From NCBI GenBank assembly GCA_951812795.1, contig OX638325.1:2194277-2258276 (forward strand): a stretch of 64,000 nucleotides of DNA, read 5' to 3'. This DNA is from an uncultured Dehalococcoidia bacterium. Lineage in GTDB: Bacteria; Chloroflexota; Dehalococcoidia; Lucifugimonadales; Lucifugimonadaceae. The translations under genes and the position numbers were made by a program. Every line of letters begins with the position of its first letter. Position 1 is the stretch's first letter. This document shows, piece after piece, positions 27,804 through 36,976 of this stretch. The notes under the pieces were generated by a model that saw only the letters and a program-made list of their open reading frames with translations, was not told the DNA's origin and made no database searches.

Positions 27804-30271
27804 CTTTTCTTGACCGTCGCAGAGGTTTCGGGTTTGGTCAGGAACTGGCTTTCGTGGATCGGGTTGAGGCCTTCGAGCCACGGGTCGACGTAGGATGCGA
27901 CGGTTGACTGCATGGCTTCGTCTAGGCGTGCGGGTTCGGCAGTGGAATCGTCCATCAGGAGTTTTCTGATGGGTTCGATGCCGATGCGTTCGACGAAGCC
28001 GTAGGTGCGTTCGAGGTATTTGGCGTTCTCTCGGTAGTACTGGAGGAAACGACCCATTACTTTAATGGCTTCTGAAGGGGAATCGACGACGGCTAGGACA
28101 TCGCCTTTACGCACGCTGGCACCGGCGGCTCCTCCCACGTAGATTTCCCACTTACCGCCTTCGATGGCGACCACTCCCACGTCTTTAACTGTTGCCTCGG
28201 CGCAGTTTCGGGGACACCCGGAAACTGCCATCTTGACTTTGTGCGGCATCTCAACGCCTTGGAAGCGCTTTTCGATGTCGATGCCCAGTTGCGTGCTGTC
28301 GCCGAGTCCGAATCGGCAGAAGTCGGTGCCAACGCAGGTTTTGCAAGTCCTGAATGCCTTGGTGTATGCGTGGCCTGAGGGCATTCCCAACTCTTTCCAC
28401 ACGTGGGGAAGGTTCTCTTTGGGGATGCCGAGAAGGTCTATACGTTGTCCGCCCGTAATCTTGACCATGCCGGCGTTGTATTTTTCGGCGACATCGGCGA
28501 TGCGTCGGAGCTCTGCGGGGGTTGTAATGCCGCCGTAAATGCGGGGAACGACGCTGAAGGTGCCGTCTTTTTGGATGTTGGCGTGGACGCGATCGTTGAT
28601 GAATCTGGCGTCGCGCTCATCGTCATATTCGTCATCCCAGATGGTTTTCAGGAGCGAAGCCAGACCGATCTTGCTCACCGGGTCTTCGCGACCTCCGGCC
28701 AAGGTGTTGAAGACGGCGGAGACGCTTTTGAGGCCTTGGGATTTAATTGCTTCGATTAGTTCGGTCTTGCCCATCGGGATGCTTGGGACGTAGTAGTGAG
28801 CCGAGGGATCTTCGGCGATGAGTCCGTCGGCGGCGAACTCCAGTACGGCTTCCACTTGGGACTTGCATGAACCACAACCTGAACCCGCTCTGGTGGTGTC
28901 GGAGACGGATTTGTAACTCCGGTTGCCGGCGTTTACTGCCTCGACGATCGCCCCCTTGGTGACACCGTTGCAGTTGCATATCTGAGTTTCGTCGGGGAGC
29001 GTTGCGATGTCATCGGCGAGTGATTCCGTCATGATCGGGAAGAGGAGTTCTGCCCGATCCTTTGGAAGTTGCTCGTCGCGGTCGAACGCCTGGAGGAGCC
29101 GTGGCGCGGTGGTTCCGTCGCCTAGGAGGATTGCTCCGGCGATATGTCCATCTCGGACGATTAGTTTCTTGTAGACGCCCCTGCTAGGTTCTACGTACGT
29201 GACGACCTCGTCACGCTCATCGTCGGCGTGGACGTTTCCGGCCACCGCGAGTTCGACGCCCATCACTTTGAGCTTCGTGGAGGTTCGGGACCCCTCGTAA
29301 CGGACGTGGGGGTCGGTCATGGTGAGGCGTCCAGCGAGGATTGTCGCCTGTTCCCATGCCGGGGCGACGAGTCCGTAGGTGACGCTGCGGTGTTCGATGC
29401 ATTCGCCGATGGCATAGATGTTGGGGTCGTTCCGACAAGAGAGGTCGTCGTTGACGAGGATGCCTCGTCGGGTGTTTAGTCCGGAGAGTTTCGCCATGTC
29501 GACGTTCGGCCGGATGCCGGCAGAGACGACCACCATTTCGCAATCGAGTTTCGTGCCATCGTTGAATTCGACACCGTTGACATGGTTATCCCCGGTGACG
29601 CCCGTTGTGACTCGTTGGGTGAGTTTTTCGAGGTGGAAGGTTACGCCCATTTCCTCGAGGGTCTCCTTTAGGAGACCGCCCGATTCGGCGTCGAGTTGGT
29701 TTTCCATGAGGTGTTTGGCGAGGTGAACGACGTGGACCTCCAAACCCCTGTTCATCAGCCCGCGTGCGGCTTCGAGACCGAGCAGTCCGCCGCCGATGAC
29801 GACGGCCCGTCGGACGTTCGCCGCGTGGTTGATCATCTGCGTGCAGTCGTCAAGAGTGCGAAATGCAAAGACGCCGGGAGCGAGCGCTCCGTCATCGGTG
29901 TACAGGCCATTGATTGGCGGCATGAAGGGAAGGCTGCCGGTTGCCAGGACGAGTTTGTCGTACGGCACGAGGTGTCCGCCTGAGGCGTAGACTGACTTGG
30001 ATTGCCGATCGATGCCGATGGCTTTGACGCCTGCGAAGAGCGTGACGCCGTTTCGTTCGTACCAATCGAGAGGATTGATGTAGATGTCTTTCGAGTCGTG
30101 CGTACCCGACAAGACGCCGGAAAGGAGGATCCGGTTGTAATTGCCGTGCGGTTCGTCGCCGAACATCGATATGGCGAACTTCTCGGGTCCGCTCTTCGCT
30201 AGGATTTCTTCGACGAAGCGCGCACCGGCCATCCCGTTGCCCACGACCACTAATCTTTGCGTCTCTGGCAT
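27800..30271 (-). CDS. nirB: Assimilatory nitrite reductase [NAD(P)H] large subunit
   Basis: 823 residues, full length. In order: an FAD/NAD(P) disulfide-reductase-like domain (residues 1-300; LVVVGNGMAGARFVEE and VVIGGGLLGLEAARGL), a BFD-like [2Fe-2S] domain around CNCNGVTKGAIVEAV and CGSCKSQVEA (about 425-475), then the sulfite/nitrite reductase domain with siroheme/[4Fe-4S] ligands CKTCVGTDFC and CPRNCAEA. It catalyses six-electron reduction of nitrite to ammonium in the cytoplasm. It lies 13 bases after the nitrate reductase gene and is coupled to nirD. Confidence 0.96.
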   Translation of the reverse strand: MPETQRLVVVGNGMAGARFVEEILAKSGPEKFAISMFGDEPHGNYNRILLSGVLSGTHDSKDIYINPLDWYERNGVTLFAGVKAIGIDRQSKSVYASGGHLVPYDKLVLATGSLPFMPPINGLYTDDGALAPGVFAFRTLDDCTQMINHAANVRRAVVIGGGLLGLEAARGLMNRGLEVHVVHLAKHLMENQLDAESGGLLKETLEEMGVTFHLEKLTQRVTTGVTGDNHVNGVEFNDGTKLDCEMVVVSAGIRPNVDMAKLSGLNTRRGILVNDDLSCRNDPNIYAIGECIEHRSVTYGLVAPAWEQATILAGRLTMTDPHVRYEGSRTSTKLKVMGVELAVAGNVHADDERDEVVTYVEPSRGVYKKLIVRDGHIAGAILLGDGTTAPRLLQAFDRDEQLPKDRAELLFPIMTESLADDIATLPDETQICNCNGVTKGAIVEAVNAGNRSYKSVSDTTRAGSGCGSCKSQVEAVLEFAADGLIAEDPSAHYYVPSIPMGKTELIEAIKSQGLKSVSAVFNTLAGGREDPVSKIGLASLLKTIWDDEYDDERDARFINDRVHANIQKDGTFSVVPRIYGGITTPAELRRIADVAEKYNAGMVKITGGQRIDLLGIPKENLPHVWKELGMPSGHAYTKAFRTCKTCVGTDFCRFGLGDSTQLGIDIEKRFQGVEMPHKVKMAVSGCPRNCAEATVKDVGVVAIEGGKWEIYVGGAAGASVRKGDVLAVVDSPSEAIKVMGRFLQYYRENAKYLERTYGFVERIGIEPIRKLLMDDSTAEPARLDEAMQSTVASYVDPWLEGLNPIHESQFLTKPETSATVKKS

Positions 30272-30284
30272 TTGGTAGCCTCCG

Positions 30285-32387
30285 TCAGGTGATTGATTTC
30301 TCGAGCCTGACCGCGCAGACCTTGAATTCGGGCATCCTGCTGGTCGGGTCGAGAACGGGGTTAGTCAGTAGGTTTGCAGACCGTGATCCGGCCCAGTGGA
30401 ACGGGACGAACACGGTGTCGTGTCGGATTGTGGGAGTGATCTTGAGAGAGAAGTTGGCGGTGCCGCGGCGCGTCTTGAGGACGATGTCTTCGCCGTCTCT
30501 GACACCAGCCATGCTGGCGGCGGATGGGTGCACCTCTGCCACTGGTTTCGGCGCGATACGCCCTAGGGATGGGATGCGGCGAGTTTGGGTGCCCGATTGG
30601 TATTGCGCCATGACGCGCCCCGTCGTGAGGAACAGCGGGTATTCGGGGTCAGGCACTTCGCCAGAGGAGTTCTGAGTGACTGCGTGGAACTGGGCTCGTC
30701 CGGTCGGGGTCGGGAACCGGTCAACGAACATGCGCGGTGTCCCCGAGTGGTCCTCTGTTGGGCAGGGCCAGAAAACGCCTTCCATTTCGTCGATCTTCTC
30801 GTAGGTGATGCCGGCGTAATCGGCAGGGCCACCGGCGCTCGCATGCCTGAGTTCGGCGAAGACGTCCTCGGCCGAATCGAAAACGAAATGGTCGCCTGCG
30901 CCGAGACGACTGGCGAGATCCTGGAAAATTAGCAACTCGTCCCTGACCTCTGGAGGGGGGGCGACGGCCCGCCTTCTCCTGATGACCCGGCCCTCGAGAT
31001 TGGTCATGGTGCCCTCTTCCTCGGCCCACTGCGCAGTCGGCAGGACCACGTCGGCGAGATCGGCGGTTTCGGAGAGGAAAAAGTCTCCGACGACCAAGAA
31101 GTCCAACGACCTCAGCTTGGCCTCAATGTTCGAGGCGTGAGGTGCGGAGACGACGACGTTCGATCCGAAGACCAGCAGTGCTTTGACGCCTTCTTCGGTT
31201 CCGAGGCCGTCCAGAAGTTCATATGCAGACGGCCCGGACATTGGCAGCGAAGATTCCGGAACGCCCCACACGTTGGCGGTGTGGTGTCGGGCTGCCGGGT
31301 CATCTATCTTGCGGTAACCCGGAAGTTGGTCGGCTTTCTGCCCGTGTTCGCGACCACCTTGTCCGTTGCCCTGACCGGTCAAACAGCCGTAACCACTGTT
31401 AGGTTTTCCGACCAGTCCGAGTGCCAAAGCAAGATTGATGAAGGCTAAGACGTTGTTCACGCCCTGAGCTTGTTGTTCTGGGCCGCGTGCGGTCAGAATC
31501 ATCACTTCGCCTCTTGACTCGCCCAAAATGCGCGCGGTCCGGAGGATCTGAGATTCCGGGACACCGGTGATGCGCTCGACTCTCCCCGGCCAGAAGGCCG
31601 CGGCGCTGTTGGTTGCGAGCGTGAAATCTTTGGTGCGTTCGCGGATGTATTGACGGTCGGTGAGGCCCTCTACCACCAGGGTGTGCAGAATGCCATTTGC
31701 GAGCGCTGCGTCGGTTCCCGGCGTCAATTGCAGGTGCAGGTCTGCTCGCTGTGCAGTAGCTGTCGTGCGAGGATCGACGACGATCAACTTCCCGCCGGCG
31801 GATTGTTGTTGATCGAAGTACTGCATGATCGGTGGCATCGTCTCGGCGGCGTTGCTACCGATCAGGAGGATTGTTTTCGCATTGGCGATGTCTTCTACAG
31901 GAAACGGCAACCCGCGGTCGATGCCAAAAGCCTTGATGTTGGCGGCGGCAGCCGACGACATGCAAAAGCGACCGTTGTAGTCGATATTGGGGGTCTTTAG
32001 GGCGACGCGGGCGAATTTGCCCATCAGGTACGCCTTTTCGTTAGTGAGGGAACCGCCACCGAACACACCAACCGATTCGAACCCATGTTTGTGCTGGGTT
32101 TCGGTTATCGCTTCGACGATACGATCGACAGCCGCCTCCCAACTCGCCGTGCGCAGGCGTCCGTCCGAGGAGCGGATCAGCGGATGAAGGAGGCGCTCGG
32201 AGTGGGTCAGCGTCTCGGTGGCTGTCCAACCTTTGATGCAGAGAGCGCCGTTGTTGACGGGGAACTCGTCGTTGCCAGAGACCGTCAAATGCCCGTCGCC
32301 GTCACCCAAAAGCATTCCGCATTGGAATGCACAGTAAGGACAGTGTGTCGCGGTTGTTTTGGTGGTCACCAGCGGTGAGCGATCCAT
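30285..32387 (-). CDS. nasC: Assimilatory nitrate reductase catalytic subunit, molybdopterin type
   Basis: 700 residues. N-terminal [4Fe-4S] ligands CPYCAFQC and a later GALCIKGW, then the molybdopterin oxidoreductase core. The Mo ligand is a cysteine (GRFCMSSAAAANIKAFG), not selenocysteine. The C-terminal molydopterin dinucleotide-binding domain is visible (LFLTTGRVMAQYQSGTQTRR; FVPFHWAGS). There is no Tat signal, so it is cytoplasmic and assimilatory, of the NarB/NasC group. AAGGAG lies just before the ATG. First gene of a five-gene run nasC-nirB-nirD-hemD-transporter. A formate dehydrogenase is the main alternative, but the Cys ligand and context favour nitrate reductase. Confidence 0.92.
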   Translation of the reverse strand: MDRSPLVTTKTTATHCPYCAFQCGMLLGDGDGHLTVSGNDEFPVNNGALCIKGWTATETLTHSERLLHPLIRSSDGRLRTASWEAAVDRIVEAITETQHKHGFESVGVFGGGSLTNEKAYLMGKFARVALKTPNIDYNGRFCMSSAAAANIKAFGIDRGLPFPVEDIANAKTILLIGSNAAETMPPIMQYFDQQQSAGGKLIVVDPRTTATAQRADLHLQLTPGTDAALANGILHTLVVEGLTDRQYIRERTKDFTLATNSAAAFWPGRVERITGVPESQILRTARILGESRGEVMILTARGPEQQAQGVNNVLAFINLALALGLVGKPNSGYGCLTGQGNGQGGREHGQKADQLPGYRKIDDPAARHHTANVWGVPESSLPMSGPSAYELLDGLGTEEGVKALLVFGSNVVVSAPHASNIEAKLRSLDFLVVGDFFLSETADLADVVLPTAQWAEEEGTMTNLEGRVIRRRRAVAPPPEVRDELLIFQDLASRLGAGDHFVFDSAEDVFAELRHASAGGPADYAGITYEKIDEMEGVFWPCPTEDHSGTPRMFVDRFPTPTGRAQFHAVTQNSSGEVPDPEYPLFLTTGRVMAQYQSGTQTRRIPSLGRIAPKPVAEVHPSAASMAGVRDGEDIVLKTRRGTANFSLKITPTIRHDTVFVPFHWAGSRSANLLTNPVLDPTSRMPEFKVCAVRLEKSIT

Positions 32388-33026
32388 CAGACTCCTTTTT
32401 CCATAGACCTAAAAGTACGGAGAAATGGTTACGCTTTCGTTTCGTAGATGTGACGGTTTTGTTAACAGGAGGTTGCGAGATTATTACGCGGGGTGAATCC
32501 CAAGTTCAAATACAGTTTTCGTGTCGGAAAACCTTCAATTGGAAACGTCCGAATTGCGTTCTGTTGCGTCGGTATGCCGTGAGAGTCGACTGAAGTTAGG
32601 CCGGTGAGATGTCGTTAAATATTGCTCAGGTCGGTTCTGGTGGCGTGCGTAACGCGACCGGGTTATTCGAGCTACGTCGACATTTTCAACGACGCGCGGA
32701 CGGTGGCGGCGTGTGATCCGCAGCTGCGGTCGGGCGCAGCTGTTGCGGGTTGATTTCAGAGCCAACGCCTGAGGAGCCAGGCGTGTTTGGGTGTCTGCCG
32801 AAACGGCATCCTCTGGCGTGTCGTCGGACGCGGTCGACATCGCGACCAGCACGCCAGCGCGTCACCTATTGGCGATCGCAGCGATGGAGGCCGGGTTGCT
32901 TGTGGTGGTGGAGAATCCGATGGGTTTGACGTTGGCCGCGTGCAGCTTCTCCATCGGCGTGACGTTTTCTCTTTGGATCGGCGATGAAATCGCGAGTCCA
33001 ACCCCGAACGTGCCGTCCGAAGGGGG
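32388..33026. other. Intergenic, no supported gene
   Basis: About 640 bases between nasC and the NHL gene. Short frames on both strands lack ribosome sites and recognisable sequence. The nitrate operon promoter must lie in the left part; GTTAAC and TTGCGAGATTATT elements near 32460-32490 are AT-rich but no firm promoter or operator was identified. Confidence 0.5.
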
Positions 33027-33995
33027 TCAGACCAACACCGGTGCCTCGACGCGACTGTAGATTTGAACCCGGTGACGACAACTGTCGGCTATGCAGACCA
33101 GTCCATCGGAGCTAGTGTCGATACCGGCGGGTCGCCAGAACAGCTTCTCCTGCTCGGTCATGCCGGAATCGGCGCGCCAACCAGCTTGCTCGGGATTCAC
33201 GTCCAGAAATTCCTGGCACCACTTGGACAATGTGGCGTGACCCACCAGGGTCTCGCGATGCCCGCCGTCCATATCGAAAACCTGAACGCGATCATTGCGC
33301 CAGTCGGAAACGTACACGTTGCCGTCGTCGCTGACGTGAACGCTGGAGGGTCGGTCGAACTCACCGTCACGAGTACCGCTTGATCCGAAGGCGAAGATAA
33401 ACTCGCCGTCCGGCGTGAAACGCTGCACGCGGTCGTTGCGCCAATCGACAATCCAGATGCAGTCTTCGTCGTCGATCGAAATGCCCCACGGATAGTTGAA
33501 TTCACCCGGTCCGGAACCGAAAGTGCCGAAGGAGGAGATGTATCGCCCATCCTCCGTGTATTTCTGGACTCGGGCGTTGAGGTGATCCACAACGTGCAGG
33601 TCGCCTTGGGAATCGAAGGCCAATCCCGACGGACGATTCCACTGGCCATCCGAAGAGCCAACCTCGCCCCACCAGTGCGAAAACGTTCCGTCCTTTTCGA
33701 ATACCGATAGTTTTTGTGTGAACTCGTCGGTTAGATAGACGCGTTCGTCCTGACCAATGGCGATTGCGGTCGGTTGTGTCGACTGCCCTGGTTCAGTTCC
33801 CCAGTTGGCGAATTCGAACATGAACTCGGAGTCGAGGGTTACCGCGCTCACCCTTACGTTTCTGTTGGCGGCGTTTGACCGGCTCAAGACGTACAGGTAA
33901 CCGTCCGCTGATATTCGGACGTCAACGGGGTTCATGAAGCCCCGGCCTTCGAACGAGGCGATCCCGAGAGTGTGGCTATAGGAGTAGTTGCTCAT
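33027..33995 (-). CDS. NHL-repeat beta-propeller protein
   Basis: About 322 residues, six NHL blades with the pattern RPSGLAFDSQGDLHVVDHLNARVQKY and relatives (GEFNYPWGISIDDEDCIWIVDWRNDRVQRF in overlapping parts). There is no signal peptide if the ATG at 33995 is used; a longer frame to 34070 adds 25 basic residues. NHL propellers bind protein, RNA or act as peptidyl-alpha-hydroxyglycine lyase-like scaffolds; no catalytic set can be assigned. It lies downstream of DUF1501 and DUF1800 genes on the same strand. Confidence 0.82.
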   Translation of the reverse strand: MSNYSYSHTLGIASFEGRGFMNPVDVRISADGYLYVLSRSNAANRNVRVSAVTLDSEFMFEFANWGTEPGQSTQPTAIAIGQDERVYLTDEFTQKLSVFEKDGTFSHWWGEVGSSDGQWNRPSGLAFDSQGDLHVVDHLNARVQKYTEDGRYISSFGTFGSGPGEFNYPWGISIDDEDCIWIVDWRNDRVQRFTPDGEFIFAFGSSGTRDGEFDRPSSVHVSDDGNVYVSDWRNDRVQVFDMDGGHRETLVGHATLSKWCQEFLDVNPEQAGWRADSGMTEQEKLFWRPAGIDTSSDGLVCIADSCRHRVQIYSRVEAPVLV

Positions 33996-34068
33996 CTTGT
34001 TTCTTGCGGGCTTTGTTGCGGTGGTTTTGGCTCGTTCGCGTTGTACGCGCTCCCTTTGTCCTTCGGAC

Positions 34069-34093
34069 ATTTCCCCCGCGAGCCGGGGGAAAT
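34069..34093 (-). terminator. 10-bp perfect hairpin after the DUF1501 gene
   Basis: ATTTCCCCCG at 34069-34078 pairs perfectly with CGGGGGAAAT at 34084-34093, leaving a 5-base loop. It is 20 bases past the DUF1501 stop. There is no T-run, so a processing or partial termination element is as likely as a full terminator. Confidence 0.5.
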
Positions 34094-34113
34094 CTGATAG
34101 AGAAGACGCGCTC

Positions 34114-35298
34114 TTAATTCGCTACTAGCTCGGGCATTCGGTTGAACTTCTTGTTCAGCACCCATTCGGAGTCGACATGCATGAATTCATCCAGGATGGT
34201 TGTGTAGACTTCGCGGTAGTCCGTGTTGTAGTGAACGTCGCCTTCCAGTTGATCGGCAGGCTTCAGGCTCGGATAGTCACCGTAGAGTCCACCCTGGACC
34301 GGGTTGCCCATCAAGAACGCGACACCGCCGGAGCCATGATCGGTACCGGCGCCGTTGTCCTCGATTCGCCTTCCAAACTCGGAGAACATCCAGATCAGGG
34401 TGTCATCCGCTTGGCCAAGCTCGTTCAGATCCGCCCAGAAGCACTCCACCGCTTCCGACACCTCGTCCCACAACTTGGCATGGTTGACCAATTCGTTGGT
34501 GTGCGTGTCGAAACTGCCGTGTTGCGTGTAGAAGATGCGCGTCCCAAGGTCTGCTGACATCACCTGAGCGACGCCCTTGAGGCTCTGCGCGATCGGGTTC
34601 TCGGCGTTGTACTCGACAGTGGACGAATACTTTTCAGGAGCCGACCGGAGGGTGTCAGCGCCGTCGAGCATGCCGCGCCCGGTCTGGAGCAACCGCAACG
34701 ATGGAAGGCCATCGTCCGACATTGGTTGGTAGATGCGACTGACCGTGTCAAGCAGAGCGTCGCGGTTCGAAGCTCCTGCTAGACCCGTGTACAAGCCGTA
34801 AGACTCGAGTGCTCCAACCGATGCGACGGAAACGTCCGGATATGCGAGCGCTCTCGGCAAACCTCGGCCAAAGTTGACGGTTGTCACGGCGTTTTTGCCC
34901 TCGGGATCGATGGCTTTCGTAGTCTTGCCGAGCCAACCCTCGGAGGATGCTACTGCGGGTTCCGCGGTGTGCCAAATGTCCATCGAGCGAAAGTGAGACC
35001 GATTCGGCTCGGGGTATCCGATACCCATCAGAACCGCCAACTTACCCGCATCATAAAGGTCTTTGAACGGGCCCATGTGGGAGTTGAATGCGATCCGGTC
35101 GTCCACCGGAATCACGTTCTCGCCGCTCAAACCCATGCTCGGACGATAGTCGTAGTAGAGACCGTCCTGGTAAGGCACTACCGTGTTCAAGTAGTCGTTG
35201 CCGCCAGAGAGCTGGATTACAACGAGATTCTTGGCTTTGCCATTCTTTTTGTGACCATTCCTTGGGTGGCCATTCCCGTTGTGGCCGTTATTTGGCAT
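34114..35298 (-). CDS. DUF1501 family protein
   Basis: 395 residues. It starts with an Asn/Gly/His-rich stretch, then KNLVVIQLSGGNDYLNTVVPYQD, the DUF1501 hallmark, and later FYTQHGSFDTHTNE, IWMFSEFGRR and GTDHGSGGVAFLMGNPVQGG, matching an alkaline-phosphatase-like/sulfatase fold. The open frame extends to 35502, overlapping the DUF1800 gene, but the ATG at 35298 has AGGAG twelve bases upstream and is preferred. No Tat or Sec signal is seen, although most relatives are exported. Function unknown; DUF1501 and DUF1800 genes usually occur as a pair. Confidence 0.9.
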   Translation of the reverse strand: MPNNGHNGNGHPRNGHKKNGKAKNLVVIQLSGGNDYLNTVVPYQDGLYYDYRPSMGLSGENVIPVDDRIAFNSHMGPFKDLYDAGKLAVLMGIGYPEPNRSHFRSMDIWHTAEPAVASSEGWLGKTTKAIDPEGKNAVTTVNFGRGLPRALAYPDVSVASVGALESYGLYTGLAGASNRDALLDTVSRIYQPMSDDGLPSLRLLQTGRGMLDGADTLRSAPEKYSSTVEYNAENPIAQSLKGVAQVMSADLGTRIFYTQHGSFDTHTNELVNHAKLWDEVSEAVECFWADLNELGQADDTLIWMFSEFGRRIEDNGAGTDHGSGGVAFLMGNPVQGGLYGDYPSLKPADQLEGDVHYNTDYREVYTTILDEFMHVDSEWVLNKKFNRMPELVAN

Positions 35299-35336
35299 TG
35301 GAATATCTCCTGCGTATTTGTGCGCTGTTGTTCGTA

Positions 35337-36728
35337 TCAGCAGTATTGGTAGTCGGGAGTCGAGGCGATCAACTGGAAAATCTCGATGGCCCGATCTGTT
35401 TCTTCGTCTTCGTTCGATGGCGGCAATTGACCTGATGCATGTTCCGCAATAATCCCGAACGTTCGGTCGGAGAGGTCTATGCAACCCATCGCGTCGAGGC
35501 ACGCAGCCACGTACTCCGCGGAACTCAGATCGCTACCCGCCTCCCGCACGATTTCCACCATTCGCTGAATGCCGGGCGCATCCCTGCGTTCCAGTTCGGT
35601 TGAGGCGAAGTTGATTCGCTCCACCAGCGCGCCGCTGTCGACCCACTCTTCGCCCTCATGCCAACCCTCGACGCTAGGTGGGTTGAGCAGGAATTGTCCC
35701 ATAAACATCGTATGGGAGGCCAATTGCGACGAAGCCAAGTCTGGGAGATCGAAACGATCGGTCAGGCGCGCGACACCGAACACCAACTCGGTCGGGCTCT
35801 TAACCTTGCGGTGGCGGACGGCTTCAGACTTGAAGTGATCAGACTTGAAGATCGCCCTCAGAACGGCGCGTATCTCGCCATCATGCGCCTCAAAAACATC
35901 GGCCAGACGCTGGACCTCAATCTCATCCGCGTCGTCGGCCACGAAGAACTGGTACAACCTCCGGGAGATGAACTCCGCGGCGGTCCGTTGGCGCACGATG
36001 ATATCGACGATGTCCTCGCCGTTCCAGTTGCCAACCTCGCCTAGGAATTCCTTTTCACCGTCATCGTGATCACTCGGATCGAACTGGAACTCCATCGGGA
36101 ACGGCCCAAGGAAGAATGGCGGCATGGTCGGACGCGATGCCCACCCGGTGAAAGCTCGAGCCGCGGCCTTAACATCATCCTCGGTATACGCACCCTCACC
36201 GGTCTCGTTGATTCCCATCGAAAACAGTTCGAGCAGCTCGCGACCATAGTTTTCGTTTGGCGCGTCCTTGTGACTGTTCTGGTTGTCCAGCCAGTACATC
36301 ATTCCCGGATTGCGGGATATTTGCACCAGAATATCTCGGAACTTGCCGAGCCCGTAGCGGCGGAAGAGATCTATCTCCGTGAGCATCTCCATTCCATGAT
36401 CGAGCTTGATGCCGCCGACCGCCAGCAAACCATGCCAGAACAAGGCGATCTTTTCTTCGAGATGTTTTGTGGTGGTGGCCATGCGCCACGCCCACTGTGG
36501 ATCGGCGTGACCTACTGATCTCGCCTCAACAGAAGCGATGAAGTAGCGATCAAGCAAGTCCTGGTCTTCAGGATCTGAGTATTCCGGATGGAGAAGCTCT
36601 TCGACGGTTTCGTCGTAGCCTTTGGCGACGTACTCTTCTATCTGATCTCGTGTCGCTCCAAAGCCTGCCCGGCGTAGAAGGTGCGCCATCAGGGCGGTGT
36701 CGGTTTCTTTCATAACAGCGGTAGTCAT
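35337..36728 (-). CDS. DUF1800 family protein
   Basis: 463 residues. Family motifs: HLLRRAGFGATRDQIEEYV near the N-terminus, KIALFWHGLLAVGG, LYRRYGLGKFRDILVQISRNPGMMYWLDN-like text seen in parts, NYGRELLELFSMGI, YTEDDVKAAARAFTGWA, and PPSVEGWHEGEEW near the C-terminus. The ATG at 36728 follows GAGG; the open frame reaches 36797 without a better start. The DUF1501 gene follows after 38 bases. A joint role in the cell envelope or carbohydrate binding has been proposed for the pair but is not shown here. Confidence 0.9.
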   Translation of the reverse strand: MTTAVMKETDTALMAHLLRRAGFGATRDQIEEYVAKGYDETVEELLHPEYSDPEDQDLLDRYFIASVEARSVGHADPQWAWRMATTTKHLEEKIALFWHGLLAVGGIKLDHGMEMLTEIDLFRRYGLGKFRDILVQISRNPGMMYWLDNQNSHKDAPNENYGRELLELFSMGINETGEGAYTEDDVKAAARAFTGWASRPTMPPFFLGPFPMEFQFDPSDHDDGEKEFLGEVGNWNGEDIVDIIVRQRTAAEFISRRLYQFFVADDADEIEVQRLADVFEAHDGEIRAVLRAIFKSDHFKSEAVRHRKVKSPTELVFGVARLTDRFDLPDLASSQLASHTMFMGQFLLNPPSVEGWHEGEEWVDSGALVERINFASTELERRDAPGIQRMVEIVREAGSDLSSAEYVAACLDAMGCIDLSDRTFGIIAEHASGQLPPSNEDEETDRAIEIFQLIASTPDYQYC

Positions 36729-36976
36729 TGAACGCCTCGCAAGTACGTGTCGCCCGGCAGTAACGGAAAGCGACTGCTTCGCCTTTAAATTTAGCATGAT
36801 TGCCGAACCAATGCGTGCACGGATGGAAGCGCCGCGGGCACCATCCCACGTCGTGTCGAATCGCTGTCATCATCCTTGAGCAGTCGCCGGAGCGACCATC
36901 TTGGAGGCCGTGGCATGGACCGCATCCCACTCGCACACAAACCGAAGATGTAGCCCGTAGCCTGAAGGAGGTAAGT

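Noticed and set aside
30285-32387. Selenocysteine in the molybdenum enzyme
   Set aside because: The Mo ligand position is a normal cysteine codon in an uninterrupted frame.
32535-33060. Short open frames on both strands in the nasC-NHL gap
   Set aside because: No start signals or recognisable domains; composition is that of intergenic DNA.
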